Source: an uncultured Christensenellaceae bacterium (GTDB taxonomy: Bacteria > Bacillota > Clostridia > Christensenellales > Aristaeellaceae). Taken from it: a DNA stretch of 51,811 nt. Positions 24,421 through 31,809 of the stretch are shown in pieces. Below the pieces are notes generated by a model, which was given only the letters and a program-made list of their open reading frames with translations, had not been told where the DNA came from and did not search any database. The DNA lies in NCBI GenBank assembly GCA_905234985.1, contig CAJOJQ010000024.1, positions 1 to 51,811 on the forward strand, read 5' to 3'. How positions within the stretch are numbered: position 1 is the first letter of the stretch; the number at the start of each line of letters is the position of its first letter. A program made the translations under genes and the position numbers.

Positions 24421-25250
24421 CGTTTGTCTTCCCCCATCGCAATGGTTATCCCCTGCGCCTTTTTGGCCTTTTTATCCTCGTACATCCTCTCGTCCGCCAG
24501 CTTGAACAGGGCTTCCAGGTCAAAATCTCCTTCTCCGTAAGCCATGCCGCAGGCGATCACGCAATGGACACCGTCGTCCTGCCGGTTCAATTCCTTTAGG
24601 CCCGCTTCCCAGGCTTTCAGCAGCTTTTCCGCCTCGTGCCGGGACAGGTGCAGGGCCACGGCCATGAATTCGTCGCCGCCCACCCGGAAGGCCAGCACGT
24701 TGCGGGCCTCGATTTTCCGCAGGCTGTCAGCGGCCTTTTTGATCAGCTTGTCGCCCGCCTCGTGGCCGTAAGTGTCGTTCATGTGCTTTAAGTTGTTTAC
24801 GTCCATATTGAAGATGGCGATGGAATCCTGCTTAGGGAACAGGTTCGCTTTCAGGCTCATGAATTTGCCCTTGTTATACAGCCCCGTCAGGCCGTCGTGT
24901 TCCTTTTCGTCCCGGAGGATTTTGGAATAATCGGTAATGTCCCGGTACAGACCCATATACACGCTGGTATCAATCAATTGATGAATTTGCAGCAGCCCTT
25001 CCGGTTCCTCATAGGCGGAGGTGATTACCATGTAGGTTTCTCCGGTGGAGGAACGAAGCAGATCCCACAGCTCGCTTTTCTGATCGGGCCGGGGCGGCGG
25101 GCAGGCGGCGCGCCAGTTGGTTTTTTCCTGGCTGACGAAGGCGGATTTTTTGTCGCTGTACAGGATTTGCCCCTCCGCGCCGGTGATCAGGACGCCGCCG
25201 ATATCGTCCCGGAAAAACCGAAGGATCAGGTCGTTCAGGTGATTTTGCAT
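24417..25250 (-). CDS. Diguanylate cyclase (PAS-like plus GGDEF)
   Basis: A 277-residue cytoplasmic enzyme that would make c-di-GMP from two GTP. Residues about 1-110 look like a small PAS-type sensor (GGVLITGAEGQILYSDKKSA onward). The GGDEF domain (about 115-272) starts DGLTGLYNKGKF and has an intact active site RVGGDEF (GGDEF at 191-195). The RxxD inhibitory site five residues upstream is missing (RNVL), so product feedback at that site is unlikely. No EAL domain. The promoter is TTGCAA, 17 bases, TACAAT, 62 bases upstream; GGAGG precedes the ATG. First gene of the run to the YdcF-like protein and hydrolase. Confidence 0.92.
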   Translation of the reverse strand: MQNHLNDLILRFFRDDIGGVLITGAEGQILYSDKKSAFVSQEKTNWRAACPPPRPDQKSELWDLLRSSTGETYMVITSAYEEPEGLLQIHQLIDTSVYMGLYRDITDYSKILRDEKEHDGLTGLYNKGKFMSLKANLFPKQDSIAIFNMDVNNLKHMNDTYGHEAGDKLIKKAADSLRKIEARNVLAFRVGGDEFMAVALHLSRHEAEKLLKAWEAGLKELNRQDDGVHCVIACGMAYGEGDFDLEALFKLADERMYEDKKAKKAQGITIAMGEDKR

Positions 25251-25311
25251 AGCGCTTCCTCCTATCGCCCGCGGGCCGCTTCGTTTCCTGTGTTTTCATT
25301 TCGCCGTATCT

Positions 25312-25340
25312 ATTGTAATATGAAACGGGCGGAATTGCAA
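25312..25340 (-). promoter_or_regulatory. Promoter of the GGDEF operon
   Basis: Read leftward, TTGCAA, 17 bases, TACAAT. Confidence 0.7.
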
Positions 25341-25396
25341 GAAATTGCGGAACGGATGCGAAAATTGTATTTGCATTGTTTTTCCAGAAAAAGGCA

Positions 25397-25425
25397 TTGA
25401 CAGGACTTTCACGATCTGCTATGAT
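25397..25425 (+). promoter_or_regulatory. Promoter of the trpB T-box transcript
   Basis: TTGACA, 17 bases, TATGAT. Transcription should begin near 25432. Confidence 0.8.
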
Positions 25426-25431
25426 AAAGTC

Positions 25432-25740
25432 ACACCAAGGAGAAAGAAGAGTAATCCTTTCCCAGGACGTCAAGAGAGCCGCAGGCGGTGGGATTGCGGC
25501 ACGAACAGGAAGGATGAATGGCCTTTCGAGGGCGAACCGAACGGGCAGAGCCTCAGTAGGGGAGACGGAGTACCCTCCGTTATCAAAGGGAACCGTATGA
25601 TGGTACGGGAATGAGCGGGCGCGCAAGCGCCAAGCCGGGTGGCACCGCAGGGAAATGATCTTTCATCCCTGTCCCAGCAGAACATTACTGGGACAGGGAT
25701 TTTTCTGTTCTCTGTCCCTTAGCGCGAAGCGCGGAAAGGA
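25432..25740 (+). promoter_or_regulatory. Tryptophan-specific T-box riboswitch
   Basis: A T-box leader of about 300 bases before trpB. Stem I has the AGAGAG segment and a GGCGGTGGGA terminal loop. The 3' side of stem I reads GATGAATGGCC, placing the specifier TGG (Trp) at 25519-25521. The T-box itself, AAGCCGGGTGGCACCGCAGG, is at 25631-25650. Its TGGC (25640-25643) would pair with an acceptor end GCCA, agreeing with the discriminator G of bacterial tRNA-Trp. A terminator follows at 25665-25705. Uncharged tRNA-Trp should prevent termination and turn on the gene. Confidence 0.92.
25665..25705 (+). terminator. T-box-controlled terminator
   Basis: ATCCCTGTCCCAG pairs with CTGGGACAGGGAT around a 10-nt loop, then TTTTCTG. 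The 5' strand lies just after the T-box, so the antiterminator would compete with it. Confidence 0.9.
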
Positions 25741-25747
25741 GAACCCC

Positions 25748-27124
25748 ATGAAGGACGTGAAAGCCATCCCCTACAAGATCTACCTGGAAGAAAACGAAAT
25801 GCCCAAGTTCTGGTACAACATGCGGGCGGACATGAAAAACAAGCCCGCTCCCCTGCTGAACCCCGGCACCCTCCAGCCCATGAAGGCGGAAGAACTGGCC
25901 CCCGTGTTCTGCGACGAACTCATCAAGCAGGAATTGGACAACGACACCCGGGAATACCCCATTCCCCAGGAAATTCAGGATTTCTACAAGATGTACCGGC
26001 CTTCGCCTCTGGTGCGGGCCTATTGCCTGGAAAAGAAGTTGGGCACCCCGGCGAAGATCTATTACAAGTTCGAGGGCAACAATACCTCCGGCAGCCATAA
26101 GCTGAACTCCGCCATCGCCCAGGCGTATTACGCCAAGAAGCAGGGCTTGAAGGGCGTTACCACTGAGACCGGCGCGGGCCAGTGGGGCACGGCGCTGTCC
26201 ATGGCCTGCTCCTACTTCGGCCTGGACTGCAAGGTGTACATGGTGAAGGTTTCCTACGAGCAGAAGCCCTTCCGCCGGGAGGTCATGCGCACCTACGGCG
26301 CGTCCGTGGTGCCCTCCCCCTCCGATACCACCAACGTGGGCCGCGAGATCTTAAAGAAATTCCCCGGCACCACCGGCAGCTTGGGCTGCGCCATTTCCGA
26401 AGCGGTGGAGGTGGCCGTTTCCAATCCCGGCTACCGCTACGTGCTGGGCAGCGTGCTGAACCAGGTGCTGCTGCATCAGTCGGTCATCGGTGTGGAAACC
26501 AAAACGGCCATGGACAAGTATGGCATCAAACCCGATATCATCATCGGCTGCGCGGGCGGCGGCAGCAATTTGGGCGGCCTGATCGCCCCCTTCATGGGCG
26601 AAAAGCTGCGGGGCGAAAAGGATTATCAGATCATCGCCGTGGAGCCCGCCTCCTGCCCCAGCTTCACCCGGGGCAAATTCGCCTATGACTTCTGCGATAC
26701 CGGCATGGTGTGCCCCCTGGCGAAGATGTACACCCTGGGCAGCGGCTTCATTCCCGCCCCCAACCACGCGGGCGGCCTGCGCTACCATGGCATGAGCAGC
26801 ATCCTTTCCCAGCTGTACCACGACGGCTATATGGAAGCCCGGGCCGTGGAACAGACCAGCGTGTTCAAGGCGGCGGAAGAATTCGCCCGGGTAGAGGGCA
26901 TCCTGCCCGCGCCGGAAAGTTCCCACGCCATCCGCGTGGCCATCGACGAGGCACTCAAGTGCAAGGAAACTGGCGAGGAAAAAACCATCCTCTTCGGCCT
27001 CACCGGCACCGGCTACTTCGACATGGTGGCCTACGAAAAATTCCACGACGGCAAAATGACCGATTACATCCCCACGGACGAAGATTTGCAGAAGGGCTTC
27101 GCCGGGATTCCCAAGGTGGAATAA
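25748..27124 (+). CDS. trpB: Tryptophan synthase beta chain, TrpB2 type
   Basis: A 458-residue PLP enzyme that condenses indole with serine to give tryptophan. It belongs to the longer TrpB2 branch: N-terminal extension (about 1-70), YRPSPLVRA, the PLP lysine Lys118 in SGSHKLNSA, the catalytic Glu in TETGAGQWGTA, the phosphate-binding GCAGGGSNLGG, and a C-terminal LTGTGYFDM. The start at 25748 is fixed by AAAGGAG and by the T-box leader; an open frame continues upstream into the leader but is not translated from there. No trpA or other trp genes are near, so it probably salvages free indole, on demand when tRNA-Trp is uncharged. Confidence 0.95.
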   Translation: MKDVKAIPYKIYLEENEMPKFWYNMRADMKNKPAPLLNPGTLQPMKAEELAPVFCDELIKQELDNDTREYPIPQEIQDFYKMYRPSPLVRAYCLEKKLGTPAKIYYKFEGNNTSGSHKLNSAIAQAYYAKKQGLKGVTTETGAGQWGTALSMACSYFGLDCKVYMVKVSYEQKPFRREVMRTYGASVVPSPSDTTNVGREILKKFPGTTGSLGCAISEAVEVAVSNPGYRYVLGSVLNQVLLHQSVIGVETKTAMDKYGIKPDIIIGCAGGGSNLGGLIAPFMGEKLRGEKDYQIIAVEPASCPSFTRGKFAYDFCDTGMVCPLAKMYTLGSGFIPAPNHAGGLRYHGMSSILSQLYHDGYMEARAVEQTSVFKAAEEFARVEGILPAPESSHAIRVAIDEALKCKETGEEKTILFGLTGTGYFDMVAYEKFHDGKMTDYIPTDEDLQKGFAGIPKVE

Positions 27125-27134
27125 ACTGAGCAAC

Positions 27135-27170
27135 AAAAAAGCGCGCGTCCTCCGGCATGGGGGACGCGCG
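27135..27170 (-). terminator. Terminator shared by trpB and the HAD phosphatase gene
   Basis: CGCGCGTCC pairs with GGACGCGCG. Leftward it ends in T6 (strong, for the HAD gene); rightward it ends in TTTGG (weaker, for trpB). Confidence 0.75.
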
Positions 27171-27187
27171 TTTGGTAAATAAACATT

Positions 27188-27832
27188 TTATGAATCAGCC
27201 AGATCAATCAGCTCCATGGGGTCGGAAATCAGGTGCCGCGCGCCGTTGGCGGTCAGTTCCTCCCGGGGACGGTAGCCCCACAGCACGCCCACGGTTTCCA
27301 TGCCCGCGGCGGCGCCGCAGTTCATGTCCGTGCTGGTGTCGCCCACATACAGGCAGTCGGCGGGGTTCACGCCCAGCCCCTCGGCGATGAGCAGCGCCCC
27401 GGCGGGGTCGGGCTTTAAGGGCACGCCCTCGTTGCGGCCCCGGATGGCGGCAAACACGACGTCCGGGAAAAAGTGGTGCAGCATGCTTTCCGCGTCCCGC
27501 TGATCCTTGTTGGTGAGTACGGCCACGGGAATGCCCCGCTGGTTCAGGGCGCGCAGCATGTCCTCCACGCCCCGGAAGGGATGGCTGTCCACCCGGTTAT
27601 GCTGGGAATAATCCTCCATATAGGCGGCCTTCACCTGATCGTACAGATCCTTCCGGTCGCCCACGCAGCGCTCGGTCAGCTTCAGCACGCCGTTTCCTAC
27701 CTTGTATTTATAGGCCGCTTCCTCAAAACCCGGCAGGCCGAATTTTGCCAAAGATCGGTTCATAGCCCCGGCAATATCCGGCAGGGAATGAATCAGCGTT
27801 CCGTCCAAATCAAACACAACGCCCTTTTTCAT
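27188..27832 (-). CDS. HAD-family phosphatase, phosphoglycolate phosphatase-like
   Basis: A 214-residue cytoplasmic HAD hydrolase. Motif I is FDLDGTLIHS (nucleophile Asp9 and acid Asp11), motif II VLTNK, the motif III Lys is in PLKPDP, and motif IV is YVGDTSTDM. A helical cap (about 17-85) between motifs I and II places it with Gph/PpaX and beta-phosphoglucomutase-like enzymes. The substrate is unproven; 2-phosphoglycolate is the usual guess. The ATG at 27832 has AAGGAG ten bases upstream and the family's normal N-terminus; the reading frame extends further upstream without support. Promoter at 27864-27892. Confidence 0.88.
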   Translation of the reverse strand: MKKGVVFDLDGTLIHSLPDIAGAMNRSLAKFGLPGFEEAAYKYKVGNGVLKLTERCVGDRKDLYDQVKAAYMEDYSQHNRVDSHPFRGVEDMLRALNQRGIPVAVLTNKDQRDAESMLHHFFPDVVFAAIRGRNEGVPLKPDPAGALLIAEGLGVNPADCLYVGDTSTDMNCGAAAGMETVGVLWGYRPREELTANGARHLISDPMELIDLADS

Positions 27833-27863
27833 CGCACGAATCTCCTTCCTGTTCACGGGGAAT

Positions 27864-27892
27864 ATTGTACCACAGGAATGATTTTTATGCAA
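27864..27892 (-). promoter_or_regulatory. Promoter of the HAD phosphatase gene
   Basis: Read leftward, TTGCAT, 17 bases, TACAAT, with TG one base before the -10. Confidence 0.75.
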
Positions 27893-27926
27893 GCCGGGCA
27901 TGATAAACAAGGGTCAACGCGCGAAT

Positions 27927-28080
27927 GGGGATTTATAAAGGTAGGAGGTAGGAAGTAGGAGGTTGGAGGTTGGAGGTTTATTTTGTGAAAACAGAAGCTC
28001 AAAAATCGGACTTCGTTCACTTTGGAGGACTATATAAAACCTCCTACCTTCTGCTTCCTACCTCTAAAAATCTCAATTTG
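27927..28080. repeat. 7-mer palindromic element, copy F (GGTAGGA arms)
   Basis: Left arm of five 7-mers (GGTAGGA twice, AGTAGGA, GGTTGGA twice; 27940-27974), then GGTTTATTTTG. The core has a GTGAA..GAAG / CTTC..TTCAC hairpin. The border is CTATATAAAACC and the right arm has three 7-mers (28042-28062). The outer right flank AAATCTCAATTTG (28068-28080) matches the flank of copy E; the left flank is decayed. It lies between divergent genes, 35 bases beyond the HAD gene promoter. Confidence 0.85.
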
Positions 28081-28121
28081 CAAATCGTGCGTTAGCCTTG
28101 GATAGGCAAGGGAGGTGCGGC

Positions 28122-28697
28122 ATGAAAAAAACGAAATGGGGCCTGGCGTTCCGTTTGGCCTGGATCACGGCGGCGGCCATCGCGGCGGCGCTGCTGCTTT
28201 TGCCCTGGGACGCCCAGGCCCCCGTGCAGGAAAAGGCGGAAACGCTGCCCACGCCGCCCGCCGCCAGCGTGGCCGGGGACGGACAGCGGATGCAAAGGAG
28301 CTGCCAGATCATCCAGACCATGGCCTTTTCCCGCTGCGGTCACAGCGTCACCCGACGGGTCTCCGTGCCGGAAATCCTCGTGGGGGAGGATTTCAGCGCG
28401 GCACAGGACTATTACGAAATCTGGAACGTGGAGAGCTTTTCCCCGGAAAACGTGACCATGCGCCGGGAAATCGACCTGTATTGCCCCATGCATGCGGTGC
28501 TATCGGTGAACGAGGCGGGGGAAGCGGTGCTGACCCGCAACGTGTACGGTGACGGTATGGCGGTGGAAAAAGCCTATCCTCTCACGCTTACGGATTTTGA
28601 ACCGGAGGACCGGCAGGCGCTGCTGCGGGGGATGGGCTTTGACAGCAAAGAGGAAGCGGAAGGATGGTTGGAGAGCAAGGCTTCAAAAGGGTCCTAA
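28122..28697 (+). CDS. BofC-like membrane-anchored protein
   Basis: A 191-residue protein with one N-terminal helix (about 9-27, LAFRLAWITAAAIAAALLLL), so most of it lies outside the membrane or in the intermembrane space of a spore. The remainder has CGHSVTRR (about 73-80), CPMHAVLS near 121 and a closing RGMGFDSKEEAEGWLES, which resembles the BofC C-terminal domain of clostridial proteins. In Bacillus, BofC restrains the SpoIVB signalling protease in sporulation. The three Cys could form disulfides. AAGGGAGG precedes the ATG at 28122. No sporulation neighbour is seen. The family call is moderate and the role is inferred. Confidence 0.55.
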   Translation: MKKTKWGLAFRLAWITAAAIAAALLLLPWDAQAPVQEKAETLPTPPAASVAGDGQRMQRSCQIIQTMAFSRCGHSVTRRVSVPEILVGEDFSAAQDYYEIWNVESFSPENVTMRREIDLYCPMHAVLSVNEAGEAVLTRNVYGDGMAVEKAYPLTLTDFEPEDRQALLRGMGFDSKEEAEGWLESKASKGS

Positions 28698-28710
28698 AAA
28701 AAATAGGATC

Positions 28711-28805
28711 AGAGTTGAGAGCGGAGATGATATAGTGATTAATACAGGGGAAAACATATTTGATCGACTATATAAATCTCAACTCTCAACTCTCCGCTCT
28801 CAACT
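28711..28805. repeat. 7-mer palindromic element, copy D
   Basis: Left arm AGAGTTG, AGAGCGG, then AGATGATATAG. The core is 32 bases. CTATATAAAT follows, and the right arm is CTCAACT, CTCAACT, CTCCGCT, CTCAACT. The unusual AGCGGAG unit occurs at the matching place in both arms. Located 13 bases after the BofC-like stop. Confidence 0.85.
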
Positions 28806-28846
28806 CTAATGATAACAATTTTTTCCAGATCAAATGAATCGTTGCC

Positions 28847-29092
28847 CTACCATTTCCGATAGGGGCATTTTTCATTTTTGTACGCCGCTTTCAGCTCCAC
28901 CAGGCAGCCGCAGCCCATGCAGGTGCCATTGTTCAGTTGATCGCAGGCTTTGCACTGGGCTAAGCGGCTGTCGTAAGTTTCTTTTGCGGCTTTTTTTGTT
29001 TCCGGCATGCGGCGGAGCATACTTAACACGTATTTTTCATAGTCCGCCGGGAAGGCATCCCGGAGCAGGCATTTTTTGCAAAGCGACCGCAT
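28847..29092 (-). CDS. Small Cys-rich protein (DUF6171-like)
   Basis: An 81-residue protein with a CKKC pair near the N-terminus and a C-terminal cluster CKACDQLNNGTCMGCGC plus a later Cys (CPYRKW), resembling the DUF6171 family. The paired cysteines suggest zinc binding. Its ATG begins one base after the stop of the GH51 gene and no independent ribosome site is clear, so translation is probably coupled. Function unknown; it is last in the arabinofuranosidase operon. Confidence 0.7.
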   Translation of the reverse strand: MRSLCKKCLLRDAFPADYEKYVLSMLRRMPETKKAAKETYDSRLAQCKACDQLNNGTCMGCGCLVELKAAYKNEKCPYRKW

Positions 29093-29093
29093 G

Positions 29094-30569
29094 TCATTTG
29101 ATGGCTAAATGCACGATGCTGCAAGGGGGCAGGGAGGCGGTGAGGCCGTCGGCCTTCACGGTGAAGCTGACGAAGGGCTGATCCTCCACCGCGTCGGGAT
29201 AGTCGAAGGTGTTGTGATCGTCCACATTGCCGGTGAGCATGCGGCCCACCACATGGCGGGGAGAAAGGCCCTGAGTGAGGATGTCCAATTCCTGCTCCTG
29301 ATCGGGGGAGGGGTTCACCAGGGTCACGTGAACCGTGCCGTCGGGGGCAATGGAGCTGGATTCCTGGATGGAAGGAATGCGGTAGCCCTCCGCGTCCAGG
29401 TCGGGGGCCAGCAGGTGGCTGTCCAGCAGCTCGTTTTCCTGGTGGGCCTTGAACAGCTTGAAGGCGAAGTAGGTGGGCGTCAGCAGCATGCGGGGGCCTT
29501 CGGTCAAAATCAGGGCCTGCAGCACGTTGATCAGCTGGGCGATGTTCGCCATGTGTACCCGGTCGCAGTGCTTGTTGAAGATGTTCAGGGTCAGGCCCGC
29601 CACCATGGCGTCCCGCATGGTATTCTGCTGGTACAGGAAGCCGGGGTTGGTGCCCTCCTCCACGTCGAACCAGGTGCCCCACTCGTCCACCACCAGGCCT
29701 ACCCGCTTTTCGGGGTCGTACTGATCCATGATGGCTCCATGGCGGCGGATCAGCTCGTCCATGAACAGGGCGTTTTGCAGGGTGCAGAAATAATCGTCCC
29801 GATTGAATGTCAGGGCGCTGCCCTTGTGGTTCCAATCGTGGGGGATGGTATAATGATGCAGGGACAGGCCGTCCATCATTTTGCCCGCGCTCTTCATCAG
29901 CACTTCGGTCCAGTGATAATCGCTGCTGTTGGCCCCGGCGGCGATTTTTTTCACCTTCGCGTCATTCCGGTACTGGCGCACGTAGGTCTGATACCTGCGA
30001 TATTCGTTGGTGTAGTATTCCGCCGTCATGTTGCCGCCGCAGCCCCAAGGCTCGTTGCCGATGCCGAAGAAATCCAGTTTCCAGGCGCTTTCATGGCCGT
30101 TTTCCTTGCGCCAGTTCGCCATGGGGGAAATGCCGTCGAAGGTCATGTATTCCACCCATTCGTTCATTTCCTGCACGGTGCCGCTGCCCACGTTGCCGGT
30201 GATGTAGGCTTCGCAGCCGATCTGGCGGCACAGCTCAAAAAATTCATGGGTGCCGAAGCTGTTGTCCTCGGTGACGCCGCCCCAGTGGGTGTTCACCATC
30301 TTCTTGCGGGTTTCCTTGGGGCCGACGCCGTCTTTCCAGTGGTATTCGTCGGCAAAGCAGCCGCCGGGCCAGCGCAGCACGGGCAGCCCCACTTCCCGCA
30401 GGGCCTCCACGATGTCCGTGCGCATGCCGTTCACGTTGGGAATATCGGAATTTTCGCCCACGAATACCCCGCCATAGATGCAGCGGCCCAAATGTTCGGA
30501 GAAATTGCCCTGAATCTCCTTGCGGATGTGGCCTTTGGTGACTTTGGTGTTGATGAAAAGCTGATTCAT
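29094..30569 (-). CDS. Alpha-L-arabinofuranosidase, GH51
   Basis: A 491-residue cytoplasmic retaining glycosidase that releases L-arabinose from arabinoxylan or arabinan oligosaccharides. The (beta/alpha)8 barrel has the signatures [34 protein letters not shown], the acid/base Glu in [11 protein letters not shown] and the nucleophile Glu in [10 protein letters not shown]. The C-terminal beta-sandwich ends [10 protein letters not shown]. Length and motifs are typical and no signal peptide is present, so it acts on imported oligosaccharides. It starts 15 bases after the mutarotase gene. No arabinose catabolic genes are in the window. Confidence 0.95.
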   Translation of the reverse strand: MNQLFINTKVTKGHIRKEIQGNFSEHLGRCIYGGVFVGENSDIPNVNGMRTDIVEALREVGLPVLRWPGGCFADEYHWKDGVGPKETRKKMVNTHWGGVTEDNSFGTHEFFELCRQIGCEAYITGNVGSGTVQEMNEWVEYMTFDGISPMANWRKENGHESAWKLDFFGIGNEPWGCGGNMTAEYYTNEYRRYQTYVRQYRNDAKVKKIAAGANSSDYHWTEVLMKSAGKMMDGLSLHHYTIPHDWNHKGSALTFNRDDYFCTLQNALFMDELIRRHGAIMDQYDPEKRVGLVVDEWGTWFDVEEGTNPGFLYQQNTMRDAMVAGLTLNIFNKHCDRVHMANIAQLINVLQALILTEGPRMLLTPTYFAFKLFKAHQENELLDSHLLAPDLDAEGYRIPSIQESSSIAPDGTVHVTLVNPSPDQEQELDILTQGLSPRHVVGRMLTGNVDDHNTFDYPDAVEDQPFVSFTVKADGLTASLPPCSIVHLAIK

Positions 30570-30584
30570 TCGTTTGCCTCCCGT

Positions 30585-30902
30585 TTACTCCATCTTAAAC
30601 ATCATTTGCAGCTTGGGCTGGGCGCCGGTAACAGGATCCATCACCAGCTCCAGCACGTCGTCCATGTATTCGTTCCATTTGTCCACAATGGGGCTGTTCG
30701 CCTGGGTCTTTTCGGCGTATTCGACGCCCATTTCGCACTCGTAGTAGCCAAATACGTCCCGACCGTCGCTCCAGATGGTGTAGTTTTTGATCCCGGCGGA
30801 TTTGAGCAGGGCCAGCATTTCCGGCCAAATCTCGTCGTGGCGGCGCTTGTATTCCGCCTGCATCCCTTCCTTGATGCGTCCCTTCCAGGCAAAGCGTTCC
30901 AT
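30585..30902 (-). CDS. rhaM: L-rhamnose mutarotase family protein
   Basis: A 105-residue dimeric alpha/beta-barrel enzyme of the RhaM family, which interconverts the anomers of L-rhamnose. The family core is clear: ERFAWKGRIKEGMQAEYKRR, HDEIWPEMLALLKSAGI, NYTIWSDG and the closing PKLQMMF. The ATG at 30902 has AGGAGG eight bases upstream and a promoter 40 bases further; the long open frame upstream is not supported. First in an operon with GH51, with no rhamnose genes nearby, so its true sugar may be L-arabinose or a related product. The symbol reflects the family, not a proven substrate. Confidence 0.88.
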   Translation of the reverse strand: MERFAWKGRIKEGMQAEYKRRHDEIWPEMLALLKSAGIKNYTIWSDGRDVFGYYECEMGVEYAEKTQANSPIVDKWNEYMDDVLELVMDPVTGAQPKLQMMFKME

Positions 30903-30941
30903 AGCGGGTTCCTCCTTATAGCTCGAACCGATTTCGGCATG

Positions 30942-30970
30942 ATTATACCAAATTATTTCCAGGACTTCAA
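30942..30970 (-). promoter_or_regulatory. Promoter of the mutarotase-GH51 operon
   Basis: Read leftward, TTGAAG, 17 bases, TATAAT. Confidence 0.75.
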
Positions 30971-31015
30971 GAAAAAACAAGACGCCTCCGTCCGTGTATT
31001 TCTTTCGTTTCGCGC

Positions 31016-31043
31016 TTGCTTTTTTATGGGAATATGTTACAAT
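31016..31043 (+). promoter_or_regulatory. Promoter of the ECF S-component unit
   Basis: TTGCTT, 16 bases, TACAAT with an extended TGT. Only about 20 bases separate the expected start site from the start codon, so there is no room for a riboswitch. Confidence 0.6.
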
Positions 31044-31068
31044 AACCGCATCGAAAGGGGGTATGCCT

Positions 31069-31779
31069 ATGTCCGGCAGCGAAAAGCTTTCTTCCCGCCG
31101 CGAACTGTACAAAACGCCCTTTTCCCGCGCCTATTGGGCGCAGGCGGCGTCCGAATTCAAGGATTTACGGGTGCTGGTGTTTGCCGCGCTGATGATTGCC
31201 CTGCGGGTGGCGCTGAAATCCGTCAGCATCCCCATCGCGGCCAATCTGCGCATCAACGTGGCGTTTTTTATCAACGCCTACGGGGCCATGGTGTTCGGCC
31301 CGGTGGTAGCCATCGCCGCCGCCGCCATTTCCGATACGCTGGGGTGCATTCTTTTCCCCACGGGGGTATACTTTTTCCCCTTTATCTTCATCGAAATCGC
31401 CGGATCCCTGATCTTCGCCCTGTTCTTCTACCGCACGGAGATCACCGCTCTCAAGGTGACATTGTCCCGGTTCTGCATCGACTTTTTTGTGAACATCGTG
31501 CTGAACACCCCCGTCATGTGGCTGTATTACCAGATGGTGCTGGGCAAAAACTACGTGCTGTTCGACGCCCTGCGCATCGTGAAAAATCTGGTCATGTTCC
31601 CCATCGAGGCGGTGCTGCTCACCCTGTTCCTGCGTGTGGTGATCCCGCCCACCCAGAAATTGGGCTATGTGTACAGCGGAACGGAGCAATTGCGCTTCAC
31701 CAAAAAGAACGTCATTTTCCTGACCGTCATGGCGGCGGTGGGCGTGGCGGCGGTGGCGCTGTACGTGGCGCTTAAGTGA
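31069..31779 (+). CDS. folT: ECF transporter S component, folate (FolT) type
   Basis: A 236-residue membrane protein with about six helices, the substrate-capture subunit of an energy-coupling-factor vitamin importer. The block INVAFFINAYGAMVFGPVV followed by ISDTLGCILFPTGVYFFPF is the folate-type S-component pattern. The shared EcfAAT motor is not in this window. The start at 31069 is eight bases after GAAAGGGGG; an ATG six bases earlier is too close to it. The N-terminus (about 1-35) is longer than usual and hydrophilic. It precedes nth by 30 bases. Folate specificity is inferred from the pattern. Confidence 0.8.
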   Translation: MSGSEKLSSRRELYKTPFSRAYWAQAASEFKDLRVLVFAALMIALRVALKSVSIPIAANLRINVAFFINAYGAMVFGPVVAIAAAAISDTLGCILFPTGVYFFPFIFIEIAGSLIFALFFYRTEITALKVTLSRFCIDFFVNIVLNTPVMWLYYQMVLGKNYVLFDALRIVKNLVMFPIEAVLLTLFLRVVIPPTQKLGYVYSGTEQLRFTKKNVIFLTVMAAVGVAAVALYVALK

Positions 31780-31809
31780 TTGATAAGAACAAAAGAAAGT
31801 GAGCATAGT

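Noticed and set aside
14035..28080. 7-mer elements considered as plain intrinsic terminators.
   Set aside because: Most copies lack a T-run after the stem, have long structured cores, and one (F) lies between divergent promoters. Termination may be a side effect but does not explain the arms.
31044..31068. A THF riboswitch upstream of folT.
   Set aside because: The promoter leaves only about 20 bases of leader, too short for any aptamer.
29109..31775. An 888-codon open frame on the + strand opposite GH51 and the mutarotase.
   Set aside because: It is a mirror frame of GC-rich coding sequence. Its translation is rich in His, Gly and Val with no domain logic, while the opposite strand holds intact GH51 and RhaM motifs with good ribosome sites.
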